Source of the DNA: Weissella paramesenteroides ATCC 33313
Lineage (GTDB): Bacteria > Bacillota > Bacilli > Lactobacillales > Lactobacillaceae
Assembly: GCF_000160575.1 (NCBI RefSeq)
Contig: NZ_GG697129.1
Span: 385,167 to 449,166 of the forward strand
Reading direction: 5' to 3'
Length of the DNA: 64,000 bases
Part shown: in pieces, positions 52,876 to 60,904 of the stretch
Position numbering within the stretch: position 1 is the stretch's first letter
How the letters are laid out: every line of letters begins with the position of its first letter
The notes under the pieces: model-generated
Database searches by the model: none
Seen by the model: only the letters and a program-made list of their open reading frames with translations
Told to the model about the DNA's origin: nothing
Made by a program: the position numbers and the translations under genes

Positions 52876-53059
52876 TTCACACCCTCACTTTCATTTTTTT
52901 CTAATTATAACAGATATTAAGTAATCATAAATTACCGTTCCTTAATTATATATGCCATTTAATTTGTGAAATAAATCACTTTTAAATTTACTTTAACCTA
53001 ATTTCCCTTAAAAGTTTTGCACAGTTTATCCACAGGATGTCATACTTTAACCAGACTAA

Positions 53060-53100
53060 AAAACGTATTTTGATAGATAGCTACCATCAAAATACGTTTT
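53060..53100. terminator. Terminator after menA
   Basis: AAAACGTATTTTGAT pairs exactly with ATCAAAATACGTTTT. T-runs are on both sides. Confidence 0.75.
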
Positions 53101-53112
53101 TATTTTTTATGA

Positions 53113-54009
53113 TTAATTAAAAATTAAAGCTAAAATCAACCCAATGGCTAAGGTCAACGAAATAATAACTGCGTTTTTTATGGCATATGGAAAGTTAGGT
53201 TTAATTGGCTTTGCTTGAAATGCTTTGACATTTTTCATCACCATTGGCAATGAAACCAATGCCACCAAAGACAACCATGGTAAGATACCAAAAATAACGG
53301 CAATAATTAACATAAGATAACCAGCCATGTAGACCCAGCCAAATGCTTTTACTGCACGATCTTTGCCTAAGTACCAAGCTAACGTATGCCGCCCTTCAGC
53401 AACATCTTCATCATAATCACCAATATTGTTAGCGAACATAATATCGCCAATTGCGAACCATGCAATAGCAGAAGCAACAATCGCCTTAAATACTAGCTCT
53501 CCATTAAAAGTTGGCGCGATATTAACATAAGTCGCACTCAAAAAAATAAGGTATCCCATGGTCAATCCTGATGCTAATTCGCCAAATGGTGTCCGTGACA
53601 ATGGTAAAGGTGTTCCAGCATACCAATAAACGACCCAAAACCCAATTAGACCCATAATTAGTAATGGCCAACCGGTTTGTACTGCTAACCACAATCCACC
53701 AACTGCCGCAATCAATGTCAGAATCAATAATGTTGTCCAACCTTGGCGTTGTGAAATCCCACCATTACCAATAATATTGTTCACACCATTTTTCCATTCT
53801 TCACTAGTTGCTGATTTAAAATCTTGTATATTATTCCAAACATTAGCAACCATTTGCAAAGCAAACACAACAATTGCAAAAACAATTGCAAAACCTGTAT
53901 GAAATTCTTGATATGTGATTGCTGCATATAAGTTACCGAGAACTAACGGTAATACACTGGCAACCAATGATTGAACCTCTACGAATTTCAACCACGTTTT
54001 AATACTCAT
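53113..54009 (-). CDS. menA: 1,4-Dihydroxy-2-naphthoate prenyltransferase (MenA)
   Basis: This UbiA-superfamily enzyme of 298 residues prenylates DHNA to demethylmenaquinone. The first metal motif is WNNIQDFKSATSEEW near residue 58 (in place of NDxxDxxxD, with Asn then Asp), and the second is NNIGDYDEDVAEGR near residue 194. Nine membrane segments are predicted. GGAGG precedes the ATG. It is unlinked to menB/menE at the left end, but all point to a partial menaquinone pathway. A MenG methyltransferase is not in the window. Confidence 0.83.
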   Translation of the reverse strand: MSIKTWLKFVEVQSLVASVLPLVLGNLYAAITYQEFHTGFAIVFAIVVFALQMVANVWNNIQDFKSATSEEWKNGVNNIIGNGGISQRQGWTTLLILTLIAAVGGLWLAVQTGWPLLIMGLIGFWVVYWYAGTPLPLSRTPFGELASGLTMGYLIFLSATYVNIAPTFNGELVFKAIVASAIAWFAIGDIMFANNIGDYDEDVAEGRHTLAWYLGKDRAVKAFGWVYMAGYLMLIIAVIFGILPWLSLVALVSLPMVMKNVKAFQAKPIKPNFPYAIKNAVIISLTLAIGLILALIFN

Positions 54010-54058
54010 CTCTCATAACCTCCTAAAAACTCTCAACATCTCAGCTTACACGAAAAAA

Positions 54059-54090
54059 ATCAGTCACGCAATGTAACATTGCTGACTGAT
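54059..54090 (-). terminator. Terminator between acylphosphatase and menA
   Basis: ATCAGTCA plus GCAATGT pairs with ACATTGC plus TGACTGAT. TTTTTTC follows on the minus strand. Confidence 0.7.
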
Positions 54091-54105
54091 CTTCATCATA
54101 TGCAA

Positions 54106-54381
54106 CTACAACGTTCTGAAACGATGCAAATGTTCATTTACTGGTATATCTTTACTATTAACCGAATCCACTCGTGCATATGGAGATGGCGATACACTAA
54201 TCTTTGCCATAAAATCTGACATGGCATCACTTTCTGCCTGCGCTTCAATATGCACAGAACCATCCGTTTCATTCCAAACACTGCCTTTAATTCCTAATTT
54301 ATCAGCAATAATTTTTGTAGAATAACGAAAGCCGACACCCTGCACGCGTCCACGTACAATAATCTTTTTCGCAACTAACAT
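54106..54381 (-). CDS. Acylphosphatase
   Basis: This 91-residue enzyme hydrolyses carboxyl-phosphate bonds. The signature GRVQGVGFRYST (residues 11-22, Arg20 binds phosphate) and the catalytic Asn in VWNETDGSVHIEAQ (near residue 38) are both present. GGAGGGG precedes the ATG. Confidence 0.95.
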   Translation of the reverse strand: MLVAKKIIVRGRVQGVGFRYSTKIIADKLGIKGSVWNETDGSVHIEAQAESDAMSDFMAKISVSPSPYARVDSVNSKDIPVNEHLHRFRTL

Positions 54382-54406
54382 TTATATCCCCTCCAATAGC
54401 AAAAAA

Positions 54407-54434
54407 GGTTGGAACATATTCTGTTGTTCCAACC
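54407..54434. terminator. Terminator of the GGAACA family
   Basis: GGTTGGAACA (54407-54416) pairs with TGTTCCAACC (54425-54434). A-run upstream on the plus strand gives T-run on the minus strand. It lies between tcyA and the acylphosphatase gene. Confidence 0.75.
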
Positions 54435-54451
54435 TCCATTATAACGTTAAG

Positions 54452-55264
54452 TTATGGTTTCTTTGTCAAATCTGAATCAAAGTACTTCTCTGAAAGCTTT
54501 GCCATCGTACCATCTTTTGCTAGTTGCTTTTGTGCCTTAGAAATTTTCTTTGCCAAGGCCTTGTTCTTCTTGTTTAGCATTGGTGCTGCTGATGTATCAC
54601 CCAACACATTTGTTACTTTCGCTGTTAATTTGGTCTCTGGATGCGCTTTTTTATAGACACCCCAAGAATCTTGGGAGTTCAATGTCACATCTGCCTTACC
54701 AGAATTAACTAAATCAATAGCTTCAGCAAATCCTGGAACTGACACAACATTGGTACCAGCCTTCTTTGCCGCTTGGCCGAAGTTAGATGATGCCGATTGT
54801 GCAGATTTCTTTCCCTTCAAATCAGCAGCTGATTTGATATCCGAGCCTTTTTTAGTGATCATCACTGTCTTAGTATACAAATAAGGTGCCGCAAAAGCGT
54901 ACTTCGCTGCACGTTCCTTTGTTTTTCCCATATTGTTGTATACAACATCATACTTGTTTGATCCTAGTCCAGCGACTAACGAATCAAATTTTGTCTGTGA
55001 ATATTCAACTTTTAAGTGCAATTTTTTGGCAACAGCCTTTGACAAATCAACTTCAAATCCAGTCAATTTACCTGACTTATCACGATATGAATAAGGTGAG
55101 TAGGTTCCTTCTAATCCAACCGTCAATGTCCCCTTTTTGTGTAGGTTCTTTTGATAAGCTGGTACAGATTTAGCAGATACACTTGGTACAACTGCATAAA
55201 CACTACTACTTGCGGCCATTAACGTAACAGCTGCGACAGCTGCGGTTTTTGTATATTTATTCAT
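54452..55264 (-). CDS. tcyA: Cystine-type ABC transporter substrate-binding protein
   Basis: This 270-residue secreted solute-binding protein is of the polar-amino-acid family. KGTLTVGLEGTYSPYSYRD near residue 45 and the KKSAQSASSNFGQ stretch near residue 152 are close to cystine-binding TcyA proteins. The signal peptide (residues 1-30) ends AVVPSVSAKS without a lipobox Cys. It is therefore released or held by its strong positive charge, as reported for BspA of Limosilactobacillus fermentum. It is divergent from the permease and ATPase genes. The AGGAAATT before ATG supports the start. Confidence 0.85.
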   Translation of the reverse strand: MNKYTKTAAVAAVTLMAASSSVYAVVPSVSAKSVPAYQKNLHKKGTLTVGLEGTYSPYSYRDKSGKLTGFEVDLSKAVAKKLHLKVEYSQTKFDSLVAGLGSNKYDVVYNNMGKTKERAAKYAFAAPYLYTKTVMITKKGSDIKSAADLKGKKSAQSASSNFGQAAKKAGTNVVSVPGFAEAIDLVNSGKADVTLNSQDSWGVYKKAHPETKLTAKVTNVLGDTSAAPMLNKKNKALAKKISKAQKQLAKDGTMAKLSEKYFDSDLTKKP

Positions 55265-55452
55265 TTTATAATTTCCTAACTGATGTTAATTTTTTAATAT
55301 TATTCACTGCCCAAAATATTTATTATTAAATACATCTGTTAATTTAACATCGCATCCCCAAGCTCATTATCGTTACCCCTTTTCGTTTCTGACGCAAATC
55401 ATAACCCGCTCATTATCTGTTTGTCAACTACTCTTATTTTTCAAAATTTTAC

Positions 55453-55481
55453 TTGCATTTAATTAGTAACACCCCTAAAAT
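55453..55481 (+). promoter_or_regulatory. Promoter of the cystine ABC leader
   Basis: TTGCAT (55453-55458) and TAAAAT (55476-55481) are spaced by 17 bases. Confidence 0.65.
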
Positions 55482-55518
55482 GAAATCAGTTAGTAATTCG
55501 AAATTTTCAATTTTAGGG
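55473..55518 (+). promoter_or_regulatory. Inverted repeat from the -10 box to the leader RBS
   Basis: CCCTAAAAT (55473-55481) and ATTTTAGGG (near 55509-55518) are exact complements. The left arm contains the -10 and the right arm the leader ribosome-binding site, so a DNA operator is more likely than an RNA hairpin. Confidence 0.45.
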
Positions 55519-55527
55519 AGTATCACT

Positions 55528-55590
55528 ATGATTCACATCACATCACATTATATTGTTGCTTGTGAAAGCCTAACGCGTTTTTTGCGGTAG
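55528..55590 (+). CDS. Leader peptide of the cystine ABC operon
   Basis: This 20-codon ORF has AGGGAG seven bases before its ATG. It contains a single Cys codon (TGT, 55561-55563), followed five bases later by the left arm of a 15-pair stem: GCCTAACGCGTTTTT with AAAAACGTGTTAGGC (55624-55638). A ribosome held at the Cys codon would cover that arm. The peptide is otherwise rich in Ile, His and Thr. No homologue is known to me. Unlike the other leaders, a clean terminator is not apparent. Confidence 0.5.
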   Translation: MIHITSHYIVACESLTRFLR

Positions 55591-55596
55591 GTTATC

Positions 55597-55610
55597 TTGG
55601 TGTACACCAA
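55597..55610 (+). repeat. 14-base palindrome in the leader loop
   Basis: TTGGTGTACACCAA is a perfect palindrome within the loop of the long stem. It may be a nested hairpin or a protein site. Confidence 0.45.
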
Positions 55611-55696
55611 TTTAATAATCGTCAAAAACGTGTTAGGCATCTTACGACTAAGATTGTTTAACACTTTTTTTGTGCTCTTTTTTGAAAGGAAGGCTC

Positions 55697-56398
55697 ATGT
55701 TTGAATTCATTGCAACTTATGCACCACAATTAATTATTGCTGGAATTAAATACACCATTCCGCTAGCATTAATTTCTTTTGTGATTGCTGTTGTTATAGC
55801 AGCTATTGTTGCTGTCTTACGTTCCTACGTTCCACACGCTACCGACCTAGGTAAATTCGGTTGGCAAGTTCTAAAATTTATTTTATGGTTCTATGTCTGG
55901 ATTTTCCGTTCAACACCAATGCTAGTGCAATTATTCGTTGTCTTTTATGGCTTACCAAAATTAGGTATCAGTTGGTTATCACCATCTGGTTGGATAGCTG
56001 CTATTTGGGTACTCTCACTCAATACTGGTGCTTATGCTTCAGAAGCAATTCGAGCCGCTATTTCATCAATTCCAGATACACAACGAGAAGCTGCTGCTGC
56101 GCTTGGTATGACTGATCGTCAAATTTTTATGCGCATTATCTTGCCCCAAGCAACACGTATCTCTATCCCAACGCTAGCAAATTCATTTATTTCATTGGTA
56201 AAGGATACCTCATTGGCCTCAGTAGTGACCATCGTGGAGATGTTCTATCTATCACAACAACTTGCTGCCGTTAACTTTGAGCCACTAAAAATGTATTTAT
56301 TAGTTGCTGCTATTTACGCCTTGTTTGTGACTATCTTGTCAATTCCTCAGCGTTATATCCAACGCTGGGCCGACCGTTTTGTAAAAGATCAGAGGTAA
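55697..56398 (+). CDS. tcyB: Cystine-type ABC transporter permease
   Basis: This 233-residue His/Glu/Gln/Arg/opine-family permease has about five segments. The EAA loop is recognisable from IPDTQREAAAALGMTDRQIFMRIILPQA near residue 130. The ATG at 55697 follows AAGGAAGG; the longer reading to 55670 is rejected. Its neighbour ATPase starts three bases after the stop. The transported substrate is taken from the TcyA-like binding protein. Confidence 0.85.
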   Translation: MFEFIATYAPQLIIAGIKYTIPLALISFVIAVVIAAIVAVLRSYVPHATDLGKFGWQVLKFILWFYVWIFRSTPMLVQLFVVFYGLPKLGISWLSPSGWIAAIWVLSLNTGAYASEAIRAAISSIPDTQREAAAALGMTDRQIFMRIILPQATRISIPTLANSFISLVKDTSLASVVTIVEMFYLSQQLAAVNFEPLKMYLLVAAIYALFVTILSIPQRYIQRWADRFVKDQR

Positions 56399-56401
56399 AT
56401 C

Positions 56402-57151
56402 ATGCTGAAATTAGAACATATTGATAAAAACTATGCTGAACACCACGCATTAAAAGATATTAACGTGACGTTTAATCCCCATGAAACAACGGTTATCGTT
56501 GGACCATCTGGATCAGGAAAGTCAACGCTTTTACGCTCACTAAATTTATTGGAACGTCCAGATAGTGGCCAATATACGATTGATGATCGTGTCATTGACC
56601 TTAACAAGCCAGTAACAACAGATACTTTACTTTGGGTGCGCCGTAAAACTGGCATGGTTTTCCAACAACCGCGTATGTTTGATCATCTAACGATTATGGG
56701 AAATATGATTGAAGCTCCTGTGCATGTTCTAAAACAGTCGAAAGCTGTTGCCACAAAACATGCACACGAACTCTTATCAGCCGTCGGCTTAGATGAAACA
56801 GCTAATCGCTATCCTTATCAATTATCTGGTGGTCAAACGCAACGTGTTGCGATTGCTCGTGCCATGGCTATGGCACCAGACTACCTATTGCTTGATGAAC
56901 CGACTTCCGCACTAGATCCTGAACTTGAAGCCCAAGTATTGCGCGTATTAAATAATTTAGCCAACGAAAACCAATCGATGATTATTGTGACCCACAACAT
57001 GGACTTTGCCCGTCATGCAGCTGATCGGATGTTATTTTTGGAAGACGGTGAAATTGATTTTGATGGCACTCCTGATGAGTTCTTTAATAAGCCCACTGAA
57101 CGTATTCATCGTTTCCTAAATGCTTTTAAATTTGATCAAGATGAACACTAA
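56402..57151 (+). CDS. tcyC: Cystine-type ABC transporter ATPase
   Basis: This 249-residue ATPase has Walker A GPSGSGKST near residue 36, the signature LSGGQTQRVAIARA near residue 141, and Walker B LLLDEPTSALDPE near residue 163, with VTHNMDFAR as the H-loop. This is the polar-amino-acid uptake subtype. AGAGG precedes the ATG. It closes the leader-tcyB-tcyC operon, with a terminator at 57.2 kb. Confidence 0.9.
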   Translation: MLKLEHIDKNYAEHHALKDINVTFNPHETTVIVGPSGSGKSTLLRSLNLLERPDSGQYTIDDRVIDLNKPVTTDTLLWVRRKTGMVFQQPRMFDHLTIMGNMIEAPVHVLKQSKAVATKHAHELLSAVGLDETANRYPYQLSGGQTQRVAIARAMAMAPDYLLLDEPTSALDPELEAQVLRVLNNLANENQSMIIVTHNMDFARHAADRMLFLEDGEIDFDGTPDEFFNKPTERIHRFLNAFKFDQDEH

Positions 57152-57164
57152 AATAAGATAATAA

Positions 57165-57205
57165 AAGTCGATTACAATCGACTTCAGACTTTCAGAACGC
57201 GTTTA
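57165..57205 (+). repeat. Partial copy of the long-hairpin element
   Basis: CGACTTCAGACTTTCAGAACGCGTTTA matches in part the right end of the 60.7 kb and 8.4 kb copies. An internal AAGTCGATT/AATCGACTT hairpin replaces the rest. Confidence 0.5.
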
Positions 57206-57207
57206 AA

Positions 57208-57248
57208 GGGCATCAATTACCACCTATCGGTAGATTGATGCCCTTTTT
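57208..57248 (+). terminator. Terminator of the cystine ABC operon
   Basis: GGGCATCAAT (57208-57217) pairs with ATTGATGCCC (57234-57243), followed by TTTTT. Confidence 0.8.
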
Positions 57249-57258
57249 GTATATGATC

Positions 57259-57900
57259 TCATCGACCAGTAATTAATCCAGCAACAAAATTAATAATTAT
57301 GGCAATCAACATCGTACTAAAGACAAAAGATATTAACGCATGACCTAAAGCAACTTTTCGGAAATGAGTGGTAGAAAAACTATTATCCGAAACTTGGTAT
57401 GTCATACCAATCGTATACGATAAATACAAAAAGTCCCACAAATTAGGTAAGTCATCATTATTAAATGTCACCCCACCACCATTTTTATAATAAATTTCTG
57501 CATAATGTACTGTGTACAATAATTGAATGCTGTTCCATGACAAGAAAATACTAAAGATACAAAATATAATTTCTAATTGGTTCCGATTGCTAATGTTTAA
57601 AAGAAAAAAGACAATGAATACGCTCATAACACCAGCCAGGATGACCAGTAAATCAATTAACGGATATCGAATGCCTTTTAGAACAATTTGCTTAGTCTGT
57701 TGTCCGCTGGCTAATGGAAAAAACAGATAGATCATTAGGATAAAGAGTATTAATGTTGCCATGTCCCATCCCAATAAAATTGGAAACATGCCCTCTATAA
57801 AAAAAGTAGACAACCATGAAAAAATAATTCCGCAAATCACTGAGATGCTGAAAATGTTACCATGGTTCTGTAACAAGAGTTGCAATTTTTTTCTTTTCAT
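57259..57900 (-). CDS. DUF1345 membrane protein
   Basis: This 213-residue protein has five or six predicted segments. The C-terminal part with NLWDFLYLSYTIGMTYQVSD near residue 148 and the following THFRKVALGHALISF is the DUF1345 signature. The ATG at 57900 follows AAAGGA with a gap of about nine bases; the longer reading to 57999 is rejected. Its role is unknown. DUF1345 proteins sit in many Gram-positive and actinobacterial genomes. Confidence 0.7.
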   Translation of the reverse strand: MKRKKLQLLLQNHGNIFSISVICGIIFSWLSTFFIEGMFPILLGWDMATLILFILMIYLFFPLASGQQTKQIVLKGIRYPLIDLLVILAGVMSVFIVFFLLNISNRNQLEIIFCIFSIFLSWNSIQLLYTVHYAEIYYKNGGGVTFNNDDLPNLWDFLYLSYTIGMTYQVSDNSFSTTHFRKVALGHALISFVFSTMLIAIIINFVAGLITGR

Positions 57901-57985
57901 AATCCTATCCTTTCCCAGCGACACAATACAACGAAATGCGGTAGTGAAAAACTGTTCTCCTATTACGCCAATTATATATAAAAAA

Positions 57986-58015
57986 ATGACTGAACTCACG
58001 AATAAATTCAGTCAC
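57986..58015 (-). terminator. Terminator of the aldo/keto reductase gene
   Basis: TGACTGAA pairs with TTCAGTCA, followed by TTTTTTT on the minus strand. Confidence 0.7.
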
Positions 58016-58033
58016 TTGGTGCATTATTATATT

Positions 58034-58891
58034 CTAAAAACCAGCTTGTGAAGCATCTTGATGCGTACCTGCAACACCTTCTAGTTGATCTAGCGCTACA
58101 ATTTCTGCATCAGTTAACTCAAAGTCGAAGACATCAGCATTTTGGCTAATACGTTCAGCATGCGTGGACTTAGGTAAAGGAAGGAACCCATGTTGTAGCG
58201 ACCAACGAATTAGAACTTGTGCAGCTGACTTACCATACTTTTCAGCAATGTCATTGATTTCAGGAACTGCAAGTAGCGATCCTGTTCCAAGAGGTGAATA
58301 GGCCTCGGTAAGAATATCATGAGCTTCGTTGAAAGCCACAATATCTTGTTCCAAATCAGATGGATTGATAAATAATTGATTAACCATTGGTCTGATGGTT
58401 GCCGTCTTGAGTAATGCTTCAACGTGTTCAATTTGGAAGTTAGAAATACCAATGGCACGAATTTTTCCTTCAGTATAGGCATCTTCCATGTAACGCCAAG
58501 CTTCTGCATTGGCTTTATCCCAATTACGTCGATTAATTAATGGATTTGGCCAATGAATAAGATATAGGTCCAAATAATCTAGACCTAGCAATTTTAATGA
58601 TTTATCCAATGCTATTTTAGCAGCTTCATAACTGTGGCTATCATTCCATAGCTTTGATGTGATAAACAATTCTTCACGTGGAATACCTGAGTCTTTGATG
58701 GCACGTCCTACTGATGCTTCATTACCATAAGCAGCAGCCGTATCTATATGACGATAACCAGCTTTCAAGGCATCCAAAACACTTTGGTATGCAACATCCC
58801 CATCGGGTGTTTGCCAAGTTCCAAACCCGACAACTGGAATTTCAACCCCATTTGCCAAGGTAAATGTATCTGTTAATGATGAAATAGTCAT
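58034..58891 (-). CDS. Aldo/keto reductase (2,5-diketogluconate reductase group)
   Basis: This 285-residue NADPH-dependent reductase has the catalytic tetrad in DTAAAYGNEASVGRAI (Asp and Tyr near residue 50), with Lys in TSKLWND and His in LIHWPNP. The C-terminal NADPH loop LPKSTHAERI is present. The ATG at 58891 follows GGGGTG. It is divergent from a TetR gene, which may regulate it. The aldehyde or ketone substrate is unknown. Confidence 0.87.
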   Translation of the reverse strand: MTISSLTDTFTLANGVEIPVVGFGTWQTPDGDVAYQSVLDALKAGYRHIDTAAAYGNEASVGRAIKDSGIPREELFITSKLWNDSHSYEAAKIALDKSLKLLGLDYLDLYLIHWPNPLINRRNWDKANAEAWRYMEDAYTEGKIRAIGISNFQIEHVEALLKTATIRPMVNQLFINPSDLEQDIVAFNEAHDILTEAYSPLGTGSLLAVPEINDIAEKYGKSAAQVLIRWSLQHGFLPLPKSTHAERISQNADVFDFELTDAEIVALDQLEGVAGTHQDASQAGF

Positions 58892-58969
58892 ATACTTACA
58901 CCCCGTATTCAATAAAATTCAGTCATTTTTGCTGACTATCTACCGTCAAGTATAACAAAGAATATTAAT

Positions 58970-59014
58970 AAACTAAATTAGATAGTTTGTATCCATTGAA
59001 GAGTTGGGTATAAT
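58970..59014 (+). promoter_or_regulatory. TetR operator-like repeat and promoter
   Basis: AAACTA (58970-58975) and TAGTTT (58983-58988) form an inverted repeat that overlaps the -35 (TTGTAT, 58987-58992). The -10 TATAAT is at 59009-59014, 16 bases on. Confidence 0.5.
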
Positions 59015-59046
59015 GATAAGGACAATAAATTGAGAGAGGAAGCAAG

Positions 59047-59628
59047 ATGTCAAAAGTTACAAAAAAAGCAATTTTTGAGGCAACGCAAGCGGTCTTAACA
59101 GAAAAAGGTTATGAAAAAGCACGGCTTGCTGATGTGGCACGTAAATTATCAATTACGCCAGCTGCTTTATATAAACATTTTGCCAACCGTGATGCGCTAT
59201 TTGAAGAAATGGATAAAGATTGGCTCAAAGAAGTAGACGCACCTATTATAGAAGCTAGTGAACGTGTACCAGCGGAAAATCGTGTACAAGCACTTCATGA
59301 TTGGCTATGGTTACTCTCAACCCGACGTCAAACAAGTTTTGCAGCGGCACCTGAAATGTTAGCATTTTATAAGTTTGAGTTAGGTCGACATGATAGTTTG
59401 ATCGAACCACGGTTGAAAGAATTTGCGACAGCGGTAGAAAAGATTATGGCTTGGGATACATTCCGTCAACAACGGGGCCAAACAGTGATGCAAACATTTA
59501 CATATTTCTATCATCCATTTTTTGCAGGTCGTTGGGATGATAATTTGTTTAAGACTATTTTCGAAACAACTTGGCAAGAGTTATTACCAGTTATCCAACA
59601 AGGATTAACTGATACACATGATAATTAA
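59047..59628 (+). CDS. TetR-family regulator
   Basis: This 193-residue regulator has the helix-turn-helix RLADVARKLSITPAALYKHF near residue 27 and a C-terminal domain of the type seen next to reductases. It is divergent from the aldo/keto reductase gene. GAGAGG precedes the ATG. The repeat in the shared region overlaps its own -35, which suggests autorepression. Confidence 0.85.
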   Translation: MSKVTKKAIFEATQAVLTEKGYEKARLADVARKLSITPAALYKHFANRDALFEEMDKDWLKEVDAPIIEASERVPAENRVQALHDWLWLLSTRRQTSFAAAPEMLAFYKFELGRHDSLIEPRLKEFATAVEKIMAWDTFRQQRGQTVMQTFTYFYHPFFAGRWDDNLFKTIFETTWQELLPVIQQGLTDTHDN

Positions 59629-59660
59629 AAAATGTTTTAAGAACTTTCGAAACACATTTA

Positions 59661-59707
59661 AGATCATCAATCCACAAACTTCAAATTGGCGGATTGATGA
59701 CCTTTTT
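59661..59707 (+). terminator. Terminator after the TetR gene
   Basis: ATCATCAATCC pairs with GGATTGATGACC, followed by TTTTT. Its left flank (CACATTTAAG) looks like a decayed end of a hairpin element. Confidence 0.7.
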
Positions 59708-59819
59708 AGTCTGTCAATAATTACCTATATCCCCGTTACTTTTTATGCATAAATTTGCATTTTTATTTTATAAAAGAAAAAATGTGTTTTAAAGAACAAA
59801 AAGCGTTACAATGGACACG

Positions 59820-59833
59820 TGGAAGCGCTTTCG
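59820..59833 (+). promoter_or_regulatory. Candidate CcpA (cre) site
   Basis: TGGAAGCGCTTTCG fits TGNAANCGNTNNCA apart from the last base. It lies just downstream of a TACAAT (59807-59812), in a position to block transcription of the SDR gene. Confidence 0.5.
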
Positions 59834-59874
59834 TTATTATGTTTCTGTTGGTTTTATACTTGGGAGGTATGATT

Positions 59875-60648
59875 ATGTCGAAGAAAGTTGCCGTAGTTAC
59901 TGGATCAGCTGGGGGATTAGGTAAAGGTATCGCTGAGCGTCTACTTAAAGATGGCTTTAGTGTCATGATTCATGACATTAGCCAAGACGCCTTGACTAAG
60001 ACTGAGACAGAGTTAAAAGACTTAGGTGACGTAGCCAGCTTTGTTGGGGATGTTTCTAAGAAAGCAGACCAAGAAGCATTAGTGGCTGCAGCAGTTGAAA
60101 AGTTTGGGCAGTTAAATGTTTTTGTTAACAACGCCGGTGTTGAAGCCGTGACACCATTCTTAAAGATCGATGAAAGTGAGCTGGAACGCACATTTAAAAT
60201 CAATGTTTTTGGAACTGTTTACGGTACACAAGCTGCTGCTGAACAATTTATTAAGCAAGGTACACCTGGTAAGATTATTAACGCTTGTTCAATTGCTGGT
60301 CATGAAGCTTATGAAGTCTTGGGTACTTATTCCGCTTCAAAGCATGCTGTTAAGGCCTTTACACATGTTGCAGCTAAGGAACTTGCTTCAAAGCACATCA
60401 CAGTAAATGCTTACTGCCCAGGTGTTGCTAAGACCAAGATGTGGGATCGTATTGATGCTGAAATGGTCAAGGCAGATCCTTCATTAAAGCCAGGAGAACC
60501 ATTTGCTAAGTTCTCTGGCGAAATCGCTTTGGGACGTTACGAGACACCAACTGATGTGGCTAACTTGGTACACTTCTTAGCCTCTGAAGATTCTGACTAT
60601 ATTACCGGTCAAACAATCTTGGTTGATGGTGGCTTGGTTTACAACTAA
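59875..60648 (+). CDS. SDR-family dehydrogenase, BudC-like
   Basis: This 257-residue SDR has the cofactor motif VTGSAGGLGKGIA near residue 9, the NNAG motif near residue 87, and the YSASKHAVKAFTH catalytic Tyr and Lys near residue 154. It is paralogous to the gene at 44.3 kb and ends with the same TGQTI.VDGG pattern. The ATG at 59875 follows GGGAGG with a seven-base gap; the long reading to 59755 includes the promoter and cre site and is rejected. Acetoin or diacetyl is the likely type of substrate, and the cre site suggests catabolite repression. Confidence 0.83.
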   Translation: MSKKVAVVTGSAGGLGKGIAERLLKDGFSVMIHDISQDALTKTETELKDLGDVASFVGDVSKKADQEALVAAAVEKFGQLNVFVNNAGVEAVTPFLKIDESELERTFKINVFGTVYGTQAAAEQFIKQGTPGKIINACSIAGHEAYEVLGTYSASKHAVKAFTHVAAKELASKHITVNAYCPGVAKTKMWDRIDAEMVKADPSLKPGEPFAKFSGEIALGRYETPTDVANLVHFLASEDSDYITGQTILVDGGLVYN

Positions 60649-60658
60649 ATCTTGATGG

Positions 60659-60748
60659 CATGCGAGACAAAAGTCGTTTTAAAGCCGGTGTGACACGTAA
60701 ATTGTGTTTTATTGAGGCTTCAGACTTTTGGAACACGTTTATGCTATA
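60659..60748 (+). repeat. Long-hairpin element with deleted apex
   Basis: GCGAGACAAAAGTCGTTTTAAAGCC at the left and GGCTTCAGACTTTTGGAACACG at the right have the same arms as the 8.4 kb copy in inverse orientation. About 46 bases of the apex are missing. Confidence 0.75.
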
Positions 60749-60766
60749 AAAATTACAATCAAAAAT

Positions 60767-60800
60767 AGAGCAGGTCAGAAAATTTTTCCTGATCTGCTCT
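60767..60800. terminator. Terminator between SDR and GNAT genes
   Basis: AGAGCAGGTCAG pairs with CTGATCTGCTCT, with TTT and TTAATTT after it. The genes are convergent. Confidence 0.75.
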
Positions 60801-60904
60801 TTAATTTAGTCAGCTTTATTTCAATATTTTTTACTTTTAAAGGTCTTTTATACCATAGTTCTGGATAACTTAGCATAATGACAACAAGAGAGTCATTAAT
60901 ATAA

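Noticed and set aside
59755-59874. N-terminal extension of the SDR at 59.9 kb
   Set aside because: The extended reading runs through the promoter and the cre-like site and has no RBS. The ATG at 59875 has GGGAGG at good distance and begins the normal SDR strand.
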